From Meandrina meandrites (Eukaryota; Cnidaria; Anthozoa; Scleractinia; Meandrinidae), in NCBI GenBank assembly GCA_963693305.1, contig OY855905.1, positions 47,703,895 to 47,767,894 on the forward strand: a stretch of DNA of 64,000 nt. Reading direction: 5' to 3'. Position numbers and translations under genes: made by a program. The notes below the pieces were generated by a model. It saw only the letters and a program-made list of their open reading frames with translations. It was not told the DNA's origin and did not search any database. Below, one piece after another: positions 27,354-39,208 of this stretch (position 1 is its first letter; the number at the start of each line of letters is the position of its first letter).

Positions 27354-28471
27354 ACTGAGGCTTTTAGCCAGGTGGCCGTCCAGCCGTCCAAAGGACGGCC
27401 ACTTTTAAGAAATAGGTGATTTTCGACGGCCTGTTTTGGGCGGCAATTTACGAACTTCTGTGCTTATTGTAACAAAACAGTGTGTATAAATTTAAAAAAA
27501 ACTTACATTCCTTTTTGTTCTCGAGTTGTTTTAGTCTTGCTGGCATGTTTTTCTTCTCTATTTACACTTTTTTAGCGAGTTTCCTTACTGTTTTGTTCGT
27601 TCGCATGAATCAAAGTTGAGCAAAGCGATTTCACAAGCAAAGCCGTTGTTCAATAATATTGACTCCCTAAGTCGTCCCCAGGATACATTGCCGGGTGCTA
27701 CTGAATCTTATTATGGCCACCTCGGGACCGCGGTAGCAGGATTAGAAGACACAGAAAAGTGGCTTTTATTGGTGTTTATTAAACTGGCTTACACCCTGTA
27801 AGCATGCAGTTACAATTGTAGTAGATTTGCCGCCTTCGAAAAGGTCAAAAAGGTCCAGCAATGTGAAGCAGCTGCTCAAAAGGAGAGAAGGGTATCTCAA
27901 TAAGCGAATTCCCGTGTTTCAGATAATCATTAAACTACAAGTCTGGATTGATTTTGACTGTCAGATTGTAGTCTGAGGTGTCTCATTGTATGAATGTAAA
28001 TAATGACACATCACAAATTGAAGTTCTGTATTTTATTAATGAAAATAATAAAAGATGTTGAGATTGAGAGACTGGCACTAGTATACCAGATTCCAGTTCG
28101 ACCAACAAAGCCTGGCATATCTGTTCTTTCGTGTAAGTTCGTGGCTTGACAACTTCAATTTCAATCACTGTTCATAACAACTGGAGTTTCTGTCCCAAAT
28201 ATAATTCAATGTTAAACAAGGTAAGTTGAGGAAAGGATAGTTTTGTAAAATTATCAAGGAAAACAGCGGTTTAATAGCTTAATTGAAAGACGTTTACAGC
28301 TGCTCAGAATCACGGAAGTCACGTCTAAGATGCTTTAATTTTTCAAAATTTTTTGGGGGGGCATGCCCCCAGACCCCCCTAGAAACATGACGCCTGCGGC
28401 GCCATGTTAAGTGGGCCTTCGGCCCACTAAGAATTTGGACTCCCATTTTCAAAATCCTGGCTAAAAGCCTG
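27354..28471. mobile_element. Non-autonomous DNA transposon with 9-bp target duplication
   Basis: The ends are inverted copies of AGGCTTTTAGCCAGG. The flanks repeat CTGTTAGGC at 27345-27353 and 28472-28480, a 9-bp duplication typical of Mutator-like elements. The roughly 1.1-kb interior has a GGGGGCATGCCCCC palindrome near the right end and no transposase. Confidence 0.75.
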
Positions 28472-28564
28472 CTGTTAGGCTGTAATAGTTTAAAGAAATC
28501 GTGAAATATTTGCTGTTCTAAAACGACCTGTCAGACCAATTATTATATATATAAACTCAATACC

Positions 28565-28745
28565 CACCGGCCACCGTAAGAAAAATAATCCTCTAGTATC
28601 CGGTTTCAGTAGCATGAAACGACAAGGAGTATCTCTACTCCCTCCCCCTCCCTCCCCTCCTCGGGTGTGATGCTAGTCCATCACATGATTTTTTTTTTAA
28701 AATTTCTTCAGCATCAAATATTTGCCGGTACCCATTTATTATAGC
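28565..28745 (-). mobile_element. Degraded SINE fragment, minus strand
   Basis: Matches the body of the SINE at 58144 in reverse: a GATGCTAGTCCATC block and GCCGGTACCCATTTAT are kept, with a CT-rich and a poly-T expansion. Head missing. Confidence 0.65.
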
Positions 28746-29029
28746 AACAACAGACAGCGGAGCAAGCTGAAAAGAAAAAAAGAAGAAGGGTGAAAAACGT
28801 GCAAAACTATTGCCCTTTTGCCGTAGCACCAGCCTTGCAATCAATTTGGTTTTAATGAAAATATAACTTGACTTGCTTGACAGAGTGTTCCGGACATACC
28901 ACAAAATCCTCGATATCATTTTCTCTTGTCGATATCCATGTGCCTGCGACGCAGTCTAGCAACCTCGTTTGGAAAACCCTGGGAACGAGGTTGGGCAGTC
29001 TGAGGGTTCCGTGACAACTTTCCAAATGT

Positions 29030-30386
29030 CAGAAGTCCATAACTAGAAGTCTACATCTGGTATTGGCGCGCGTGCTATGTCTTTCGCGTGTAGGCTATTT
29101 AATTTTTAGAAACTGATGTACTCGCGAGAAAATGACGTGCCCACTATTTCGACACCATGCATTGGAGTTCTAAGTTGCGGCCGAATATTTTGGAAAGTGG
29201 CAGGTGAAATAAATCAAATCACATCAAAACACTTGACAGGCCATTCTCTTTAATTCTCACATTTCGACAGAAGTAGTATCGTAAATAGTGATTTAAAACG
29301 TCTGTTCAGTGGAGTGGCACTCGCCTTCAAATGCCACTGAAAAAGCAACCCGTCGTCGGGTTTCCGAAGACAAACTCGCAAAACAAGCAGGTCGACTTTT
29401 CATAATTTACGAGAGAATTATGAACAGAAGTACCCCAAACTTTTAGTAGGAAAGTGTCTTTATTTTGTACAGGATATCCTCGTGTTAAAATACTGAACAA
29501 CATACACAACACGATAGCTGCTGCGAAGTGCCCGAGAAGCACAACTTGAATTAAACTTTTGACGGCTGTGAATGAAATCATCATTGTTCGATAAATTAAA
29601 CTCGTATTTCTATTCATATTAAAACGTACATTACATTAGTACATTACCTTAGTCAGTCTTTTGTTGTCATGCCGTCCTTATAATTCCAAAAACATGCGAA
29701 ACTCACCACACTTGTCGTTTTCTCTGAATGTTGTTCTCAAACGAATCAAACTTCATTCTGTTCATTCCGCCCTCGATTTTGAGCGCTTCAGGGACGACGG
29801 TTTTGTTTTTCAAAACAGCAATGAACCTGTGCCAAAATGAACTTGCTCTCTTAATGCCGGTCTTCATCTTGAGAGTACAGCTGAATCCCGATAACTCGAA
29901 CCCTCATTAACTCGAACCTCCCGCTAACTCGAACCGTTTTCGATTACCATTAATCTTAAGTGTCTTCGCATTTTGAACTTGACTCGGAATTAGTCTCTCT
30001 TGCTCGCTGCCATTTCGTATTCTGACTCCAAAACGCTGAGGTCTTCTAGCTTATTTTGGATGCTCCGAATTTTTACAACTTCGATGCTATCATCATCGAT
30101 GAAAGATGAAAGATGGCCTGATGATTCTCGTCCGGACGATTTAATCCTCACAAAACGGAAATTATGATGACCAACAAACAGTAATTTCGTAATGCCGTTC
30201 GCTCGTCCTCTGCAGTTCTGCTTTTCTTCAAAAATTTGTTCAACCAATCAAAGGCGAGAATTGAAAAGTACTTCAACGTGATTGGCTACTTGTTCGCGGC
30301 AAAGCTGTTCTAAAAATAGCCTACACGCGAAAGACATATCTCAAGGTCTATTACCAGAGATGTAGACTTCTAGTTATGGACTTCTG
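29030..30386. mobile_element. 1.36-kb DNA transposon with long inverted ends and CAAATGT duplication
   Basis: About 80 bp at the ends are inverted copies (CAGAAGTCCATAACTAGAAG, later TCTTTCGCGTGTAGGC). CAAATGT stands directly outside both ends (29023-29029, 30387-30393). Inside are short frames only, and at about 29878-29945 a triple repeat of TAACTCGAACC, a word like pogo/Tigger ends, possibly an older nested insertion. No transposase found. Confidence 0.8.
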
Positions 30387-30648
30387 CAAATGTAAGTTAT
30401 AGGACATTACGTAATCTTCAAATGTGCAAGAGAAAAAGAAAAATAACAAAGGAAAGTTGCACTGATTTATTCGGAAAAATCATTTCTTTTGCCCCGTAAA
30501 TAGTTCAAGCGAAATGCCACCCCTCCCCCAGTCAGGAGATAACTTGGCCAACCCACCCTACCCTACTGTTTCACAAAACGAAATCGAAAACCATGTGAAA
30601 GTTTGCGCAAGACTGGAATCTAAACTTTGGTGATAAACAAAATGGAAG

Positions 30649-33600
30649 ATGGCGGAGGGGGAACGGCAAAGTATCTTTCCGGACCGTGGACTTCGAACCT
30701 ACAAATCAAGTCCACTGCTAAACTCGGTCAGAAAGAGCCATCCCTCGGAAAGGAGTTCTTTGTCAGATAGCTTTGAAGCGCCAAAATCCTACGGAACAAC
30801 GCGGAATCCACTGCATCCTCAATGCGACATCAAGCTGATTGGCCACGTTCTGGAATCAACAGACACACTGCAAGGACTGGCTATAAAATATGGAGTAACG
30901 GTTAGTAAGCGTGTTTGAAAACGATATGTTGTATTGACTTTTGCTTGAAGCGTGGAAAAGCGACTCAATGCTATCAAACAGACCAAAATAATGGGCCACA
31001 AAATGGTTTGCTCGCTCGCTCTGTCTCGTCTTGTGTGATCTAAATAGTTCTCTATTATCGAATTTCTTGCGCGTTGCATAATATAGTTAATTTTGTTGCA
31101 GCTTGGGCAAGCTTACTGCGAGGAAACTAAAACAACAATTCTGCTCCTGTTGGAGGACTTAAATTTCTTTGAATTCGTTTTCGATTTGGTCTGGCTGGTT
31201 TAACATATTTAAAATTCATGGATTTACATTCCCTGGCCAAACAAAGCGAACAGCGTGACGTTTTTTTTTTTAATTTGCCAGCTAATCAAATATTCGCTTT
31301 AGTTTATAACTGTATTAGAATTTATTAAAGTACTCTTGCTTAGGATTCGTATCGAAGTAATTTGTTGAACTGACCACATGTGCTAAAAATAACTCAGTCC
31401 TATGAAGACTGCATTGTTCTTTAATGGTCACATGGGGTTGAAGACGAAGGGCCCATCCGCACTAGCAAAAAAGATGTTTATTTTGACAAATTTCCTGTCA
31501 TCACTGATGCTTTACAAGTATGCAGGGTTCGCACAGTCTTGAAAAGTCCTTGAATTTTAGGGGGAGTCCTTGAAAAGTCCTTGAATTCCATTTTTCCTTG
31601 AAAAGTCCTTGAATTTCTGTGTAAGTCCTTGAAAAGTCCTTGAATTTTCTTCAACTTTAAAAATAGTGGCGTCGAAACCAAATTGCTTTGCATAGACTAT
31701 GGTATTCTTTTCCTGTGTAAAGCACCTTCAAACTCTAAAACACGAGTGTAAAAGCAGCCAATAACGAGAAAAGACAAGAATGTAGAGAAGGAGATGGAGC
31801 AAACACATTTATAGCATTTAAATACCATCAAGGATGTAGAGAAGGAGATGGAGCAAACACATTTATAGCATTTAAATACCTTCAAGAATGTAGAGAAGGA
31901 GATGGAGCAAACACATTTATAGCATTTAAATACCATCAAGGATGTAGAGAAGGAGATGGAGCAAACACATTTATAGCATTTAAATACCATCAAGGATGTA
32001 GAAAAGGAGATGGAGCAAACACATTTATAGCTGTAGTCGTAAATTCCACAAATCCACAAAATTTATCCAACCATCGAGATCGCTTACAAAGGGTTACGAT
32101 TCGCTAAAAAATCAAATATTATTGAACAATAAGTAAACCTGTAAAGTCTTAAACTGAAGATTTTTCGAGAACTTACATTATGTTGGAGATTTTCCCCGAA
32201 AAATCCAAACTACAAATCTACAAAGCATGGCGACTGTTTTTTCGTGCTCTAAAGACGCGGCCGCTAAGCCCATTGGGTTTACAGGCTACCCAACATGACA
32301 AATAACAAAACGCAACAAAGTATCGAACTAAGGTTACAACAATAGCATTTAAATACCTTCAAGAATGTAGAGAAGGAGATGGAGCAAACACATTTATAGC
32401 ATTTAAATACCATAAAGAATGTAGAGAAGGAGATGGAGCAAATACATTTATAGCATTTATATACCATCTGTTAAATTACCTCCCTGGTAGGGGGTCCTTG
32501 AAAATTCAATTTGGTCCTTGAATAGTCCTTGAAAAGTCCTGGAAAAATGGTTATGAATTTTTGTACGAACCCTGGTGTGGATGGTTTGTCACGACTTGAC
32601 AAATCTTTGAATGCACCACAGGTAAAAATTGGACAAAGTCGCAAAATAAGCAAAACTGTGGGGTTAATTCTGTCAATCATTTGTTGTAAAAGCTAATTAC
32701 CAGTCTGGTAATTGAACTGAGTCCTTTGTCCCAACACTGGATTGTAAAACTTTCACAGTGAATGATTAAAAATAAATCACAGCAACTGGAATTGAAATCT
32801 AATGGCAAACTCTGCCAGTCTTCCTTATGAGGAGATCAGCTCTGTAAGATGCTGGAATGTCCCATATAACAACCAATATTCGACAACATTTTATTTACAT
32901 GTAGCTGGGCCAAGTTACAACAATGGAGTGATTTTCCAGTTGTCTCATTTTCGAATTCAATCCAATGAAGCAGAAGAGGTTGCACAAGATCCATAAGCAC
33001 CTATACAGTAGATAATTAAGCTTTTTATTTCCAAGCAGTGCTACATAATAAGCCCTGTGGGATTTTAAGCTCCCTGAGTTAGTCCACCTAAAACCCCTTA
33101 TGGAATTGTAAAAGGCTGGGGCTTACAACCAGCATTTTACGGTAATATATAAAACTGTCTTTTGTTTTGTCAGGTTGAACAGCTACGAAGGGCAAACAAA
33201 ATTTGGGCAAATGACAATATACACTTGTTTAAAATCCTAAAAATTCCAGTCAAGAAAGATTCACAACACTATGTGGAAGAACTGGAAGTTTCTGAAGATG
33301 AATCAGGCACAGATGATAGTGTTATACCTGAGGAGAGGATCACCAATTATGGAGTAAACAGTTACAATGGAAAGCAGTGTGGTGCAGTGTGCGATGACTC
33401 TTTAGAAAAATCAAAGGAAGGAGCTTCAGTACGGGAACAGCAACAGCAAAGTGCTTTAATTTTTTTACAGCAACTCGATGCAAGGATTAAAACTTCCAAA
33501 AAGGAATCTGAGAAGCTGAGGTGAGTTTTACAAGCTGGAGATCTGACAAAGGTGTCGATTAATAGTATGATCCAAGGGTTAAAGTTTTATTGTGGCAACT

Positions 33601-35708
33601 ACATGTAATCATGATTCCTTGCAATGACCAAGTTGAAACTTGAGCATGCATTGCACACCAAATGCTCAGCCAAGAACAATCTGTGCATTGTTTTCAAGAT
33701 CTTTTTATTTCTTCTGAAATGATGGCAGTTGTGTGCAAGCCAAAATCATGTTGGTGCTCACTCACCACAGTGACAAAGGTAAAATCTGCATTCAAGCCTA
33801 AGTGGCCCATTAGGCCAGAGCTTATCCAGAGGTGGCCAGGAGTATATAGCAGGGCTTGAACCCAGACCTTTCCATCGGGTGTCCAGCGCATTAACCGTTA
33901 CGCCACCACACTTCCCTAACACTGTCAAAACATAGACAGAAAATGTTCAAACAGTGCTGTGGTTATAATTTTTTTATTGTAAAATCATAGACTGGGATCG
34001 TGCACTTTATGTTCATTTGTATGATTTGACTAAACCATGGCACAAAACATCACTGTCTGCAGAGACAGTTAAATTCATGGCCCAACAATTCCATGATCAG
34101 GGCTTCTGATAATTCGCGGGAAAAAAAGTGAAATTTCACGGGATTTGAAGAGACAAATTCGCGGAGAAAACGGCCGATGTCGCGGGATTTTCGCGGGAAT
34201 TTTCAGGGCAAATTTTCTTTGAAAAGCGAACAAGAAAGCAAAAAAGAAATATTCCCGACAAAAATATTGGAAGGATGTTAAATTCAGGGCAAGAAAGAAA
34301 CATAAAAGTTTATTCAACACAGTTCTGAAGGCGACTGTACTTGTTTCAAGCGATAAGAAAAACAAATAAAGCTTTACTGAAACGCTTGGCCAGTTAACCT
34401 CCTTTTCAGCTGCAATTTTGAGCCGAAAACAGCAACGCAATAAACTTTTTTCCCTTCATCGCTCACTTGTGTTGCTTTGCAGTTTACAAGGCAAGATTGT
34501 TCAAGATCAAAGGTTTAAATCCATCTGTGAAGTCGAAACATTCTCGTTTCTTCATTCGTTTCTTCATTAAACGTGTGCCTGCATTACTACAGACAGCAGT
34601 TTCCTTTTACACTCCGTATAGTGTCAACGAAAAGTCTTCTCTTTTATTGTGTCTTTTGTACTGCCTCTATTTGTCTGACCACGAGGTTTTCTTTAACAGA
34701 GATCATCATTTGCTATTTTAACAACAATACGCTCCAGAATGCACCAATGGCAAAGCTTTTTACATTGCGGCCAGTCCCCAGGTTTTCGCAGCATTAATCT
34801 AACAAGGCCTGGTAGTTTTGGTACGATGTTTACTTGTGGCAGAGACGAAATTTCAAGATAAATTTGCAAGTTTACGGCAAGTAAACAGCTCCAATAGCCA
34901 AGATAAGTCAAATATGTTGTACCGACATGTATTTGGTAGAATTTCTAGCAAATTTCGCGGTATTTCATGTGTTTTTGTCAATTTCGCAGGATTTCGCGGA
35001 TATACCTGAATTTCGCGGCTCCGTGACCGCGCAAAATTTCAGAAGCCCTGCATGATACATGAGTTTCCACTTCAAGAACCTGTTCTGATTTACTGTGGGA
35101 TGGATGATGCTTAATCTGCAAACTAACCTGCGATCAGGTGTTCTTGTTTTGCAGCGAGAGGGATGACAATCAAATTTCTGCCACAACAGAACATTCACTT
35201 ATCTGATGGCATTGTTGAAATTCTGGTGGACAGATACTGGTACCATACTTTAACTGGGGTGGCAGACGACTCATCAAATAAATGTATCAGGTGTTCCTTG
35301 TTTTCCTCTTCCCTCCCACTGCAAAAAAAAAAAAGGACACCTAATTGCAGGTTATCTGCACTTGAGCAGAATACACTCCTTGCAGCATAGCTCATAAGTA
35401 ATTTAGAACCACGTCCTCCATGGTCACCATCTTGAGGCAGCATTGTTTGAGGAATTCATATACTGTAACGGAATGTTACTGTTTTATTTTAATGTTATTG
35501 TTTTATTTCAAGGACTGTTTCCGGACCTAAAGTCATAGCAGAGGTGGAAAAATCAACTGGCAGTTTCATTGCAGAGGATGATTTGTTTCGACCACTGGAA
35601 ACTGGATCATCAAGAAGACAAAGGGGGCAGATACTTGCATCAAAAAGGCATGTGAAACGGGACAAAACTGCCATCCAGGATGATGATGATCAGTTCTTTG
35701 AGCTCTGA
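30649..35708 (+). CDS. LYSMD1: LysM domain protein, LYSMD1-like, complete (3 exons, 264 aa)
   Basis: Exons 30649-30900, 33174-33520 and 35513-35708 join in phase to 264 residues. The LysM fold (about residues 60-108) is split by intron 1 after KYGVT; it shows the family pattern D-T-L-x-G-L-A-x-K-Y-G-V-T, then EQLRRANKIWAND and a final L-K-I-P-V. The middle is acidic and low-complexity. A short helix (FLQQLDARIKTSKKES) and a tail ending DDDDQFFEL match vertebrate LYSMD1 (which ends in a similar acidic -F-x-L). There is no signal peptide or membrane helix, so a cytosolic or nuclear protein is expected, as for LYSMD1/2. Function is poorly known in animals. An earlier ATG at 30642 lies in another frame (see findings). 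Confidence 0.9.
31780..32030. repeat. 54-bp minisatellite, about 4.6 copies
   Basis: Units start ATGTAGAGAAGGAGATGGAG at 31780, 31834, 31888, 31942 and 31996, almost identical. A second block of the same unit (about two copies) is at 32342-32466. The repeated open frame on the minus strand is a by-product of the 54-bp period being a multiple of three. Confidence 0.92.
32342..32466. repeat. Second block of the 54-bp minisatellite
   Basis: About 2.3 copies of the unit at 31780, in the same orientation, within the same DNA element. Confidence 0.9.
33772..33918 (-). mobile_element. SINE fragment, minus strand, internally deleted
   Basis: Tail (complement of GGCCTAATGGGCCACTTAGG type) and tRNA-like head (B box near 33857-33870) of the family at 58144, with the body missing between them. 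In intron 2 of the LYSMD1-like gene. Confidence 0.7.
34098..35050. mobile_element. 0.95-kb DNA element with CAGGGCTTCTGA ends
   Basis: Ends CAGGGCTTCTGA and TCAGAAGCCCTG are inverted copies; CATGAT flanks both (34092-34097, 35051-35056). Subterminal parts repeat AATTTCGCGG words. No transposase. In intron 2 of the LYSMD1-like gene. Confidence 0.8.
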
Positions 35709-38700
35709 TGTATGTTGCAGTACTGAATAATTAGCTTACTGAAAGATCAGACTTCAGCACTCCAACATAACAATAACAATGTAAAATGGCTGTGTGTTAC
35801 CGAACTGTAACACAAAATATTTGAACAAAAAACAAATATTAAGTTAATCAATAATTTTGAAGCAAATTCTTATTTAAATCAGTCAGATAATTCTGACAGG
35901 GTGTTTTTCAAAGATTAAGAGTTCCTTGGTTTTCAAAGCCAGAGTCTCTTATGTAATTAAAATGTTTCAGTATTCTACGGATGGTTTAATATGGAAGAAG
36001 TAAGATCATTCCAAATCACTTATAAAATTAAGGGACTATATTTGGCTCAAAGACAAAAATTGATAACAATAGTTATTACATTGCAAATGCAATTACTAAT
36101 GCCCGCATTCATACCCTCCATATTCAGCCATGCTGAAACTTTGCAGTTACATTCTTATTTGTGTAAGTGCTATTTTCTCGGTGCTTCGCATGTACCTTGC
36201 ACTGAAAATCCCAGGGATAAGCCCCCTCTCGCCCTCACCCCTCTTGTTATGCCAGATTCTGTTACATCAAATGGGGATATGATTTTAATGCATGGATAAT
36301 CTTCATGAGGAAGAAGCTTATCAATGGTGACACACAAACACTCCTACCTGATTTTTTTGTGGAGAGCAAGCACCTGTCCCCTTGAAGCCCTTACAAAGTT
36401 GTTTAAGCCCAGGGAGGCCTATCATGAGGATTTTACAGTATATGATCATGCACTTGACGACTTGGCCAGAAAAATAATGATTTAGACAGTACAATGTAGT
36501 TGGTTCTGAGACTCAAACCTCTTGGCAGCCTGTTCTTATTATGGGGTAGACTTATGAACCTAGTTACAGAATTATTTCATTCATTTATGGTAGCAGGGGG
36601 GGGGGGGGGGGGGTCTGGTACAAGTATTCACATAGTTTGGGGACTCTTCTTGGCTGCAGGTCTGTTCTGATCCATACCTAAACTCTGTGAGAATTTGATA
36701 CCTGGACTGGACTCCAGAACAGACTTGTATTCAAACCTATAGGATAAGAAAAAACAGTGGTACTTTATTAGGCTTCTCCAAAAAAATCCACACACCCCCA
36801 CCCCAGTGGATGGTAAGGTTCCCCACCCCCTCAATTGCCCAGATTTCCTTAGCCAATTTACCCTCCTCCCTCATCCTTTGGGAGTGTGGATTTTTACTGA
36901 AATAGCCCTTTAAGGCGGGGGTTCACCTGAAGCCTGTTTTCCCACCGCGTAACTTGGGTTTAATGCCAATATCTCGCTCCCGTTTCAAACACTCTCAAAA
37001 CCCTCTGTTCATCCCGCAAAGCTATGTTAAGCGGTGCTTTGTAAATTTTTTGGTGATTTTTGGGGATGTTTGGAAAGATATTATAATAGTTTTTCTCAAA
37101 GGATTAGTAAAATTTGGAGAAATAAGAAATATAAAAGATTTAATGTAATTTTAAAATTAGAATTTGAAGTTAAAAATTAGTAGATGGACACCCAAACAGT
37201 CCCCTGACAACCTGGGGTGCTCTTGCGTGGGGGTCAACTGTCTGTTGGTGTTTCAAAAATAATTGTCTTTCTTCTATCCCTTCTTTAAACCTCTTAAAAT
37301 TTCACTCAAATTCACCTTTACCCCCACCTTAAGAGCAAGTGTGTATAACAATAATTGTTAATGCCAGGAAGATCATTTTTAATATATTTTTTCATGTATA
37401 AACTGGTGGAATTCACCAAAATGAAAGTATTAGCTATTTTTATAACCATGTCTATTGATGTACAGTGTAAATCTGGCCAAGTGAAACATCTTAACATAAT
37501 TAAATTGTGATATTTAATAGAGAAGCCAACACTAAATATCACACTGCCATATTTCCTTGCGTGATTGAAATATTTGCACAGACTGGTAGGCTCTGTACCA
37601 TGCATGTAACATGTATTATGATATTATATAATAATATGCTTGCATTATAAGTTGGTTTTGTCATTATCGTAGTCAATTTAGCCTTAATCATTAAACTGTC
37701 AAAACTGGGAACTCTTGATAAGAAAAAAATCTATCTGCCATTTGTCATTTTATATTTAGAGTAACACTTATACGCAGTTTACATGTTTACATGACAGAAC
37801 ATGTTATTCAGCTTATCAGAGCATGCACAGCTTCCGTCTGTATTATATTGTCCAATACAAAAATTAATGAAGTTGTTCAACTTTGTACACAGCTCAATTT
37901 CATTGATTAATTTTATATTCTATCATGATTAATATATTGATTAAAAATAATAATTTAGGGACAATAGATTACAAGCACTGGTTTGGGAAAATAATTTTTA
38001 TTTGTTGGTCTGTAGTGGCATTAGCCTGCGAATACAGCCGTGGAGAGGCGGCTGTATTCGCAGGCTATAGTGGCATTAAATTTAAGGTAAATTTACCTTC
38101 AGTTATATAAAAATTGTAACTTTTTAGTTTGGCAATGTAATTACACAATATTATTTTCAGTTGGCTTTGTGCAATTGTCATTGGTATGCCAGTAGACTTA
38201 CATTTTTCTGCTTTGGTCAGGTTTTGATTAAATTCACAGAGGGGCAAATATTGCGAATTGAAACAAAAAATGACAGAACAGATGAAACTCAACTTAAAAG
38301 CTTTTCGTGAATACACTCTTTTTTTATTTGAACGTAAGAAATTTGGTTGAGCTTGAGGATGTTCTTTTTTTTTTAGCTCATACATTTTCTCATACATTTT
38401 CTCAAATTTTGTTGCTAATCTCAGCCTGTTCTAGTTTTTAACCTTAGTTAGCTACAGTTTTAGATATTTTTAGTTTTTATTACCGCATAGGTTTTGTCCT
38501 TTTTATTGTATCTTAGATTTTAATGTATTTTAAAGGTTTGACATTTATTTTCTCAGAGGCCCTCCTGAAAACCACCTCTAGGTGATTGGAGGCCTCCTCT
38601 TAAAATATTATGTTTTATTTTTTATTTTTTTTAACGTTTTGGTTCTTATAAGAAAGAGTGTAGTTTACCACCTGAACGAAAAGCATCAGGCCTGTAGATA

Positions 38701-39208
38701 AGGACATAGCTAGAAATTAAGACACAAGACATTGAAAGGATGTCTGGAGGCGATGCTCGTCTTGGTAAGGTTATAAATAACGGATTTTACGGGAGTGTTT
38801 AGGACAGAATGCAAACATTTCAGCAGTCAAGGTGTCAATTAGAGTTAAACAAAGAGAAAAGAAGAAAGAAACCAACAACGCTGTAACACTGTAGGCCCTT
38901 AGGGAGGGGGGGAGGGGTGCGATGGGTGCGTCCGCAGCCCCCCCCCCCCCCCCCCCTTACGAGCCCTGGAAGTACGCTTATTGCGTAAAAAATACCAAAA
39001 TAGATAAATAAATATTGGGATTTATTACATATTTACATTCAATATGGTCCCTTGAGTTGAAGGTCCACCATTTGTAGATTCGTGTTGTATATTTTGGACC
39101 AAATTGTGTGATGCTAAATTACTTTCAATGGTACATTCTACCTGATGTCCTTCACTTTTACCTGCCTTGTTTCCTAACAAACTGTCTTCAAAACGCACGA
39201 AATGCTGT
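35709..39208. other. Intergenic, repeats only
   Basis: No gene recognised. Contains a poly-G run at 36596-36613, a 45-bp hairpin insertion at 38023-38067, and a poly-C run at 38938-38956. Confidence 0.5.
38023..38067. mobile_element. 45-bp perfect hairpin insertion with 10-bp flanking duplication
   Basis: AGCCTGCGAATACAGCCG and its exact complement (18 bp) surround an eight-base loop. TAGTGGCATT stands directly outside both sides (38013-38022, 38068-38077). This looks like a very small inserted element with a target duplication. Confidence 0.8.

Larger units (their letters stand above)
31523..32574. mobile_element. DNA element with CAGGGTTCG ends and GTCCTTGAAAAGTCC words
   Basis: Ends CAGGGTTCGCAC and GTACGAACCCTG are inverted copies. 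The subterminal parts repeat the word GTCCTTGAAAAGTCC in both orientations. The interior holds a 54-bp minisatellite in two blocks. Lies in intron 1 of the LYSMD1-like gene; flanking GTATG/GTGTG may be a decayed target duplication. Confidence 0.75.

Noticed and set aside
31780..32030. CRISPR-like regular repeats (also considered for 59835-60549)
   Set aside because: The copies are head-to-tail without unique spacers, and the host is a eukaryote.
31697..32059. Minus-strand frame with five near-identical 18-residue repeats
   Set aside because: Produced by the 54-bp minisatellite; no start context or domain.
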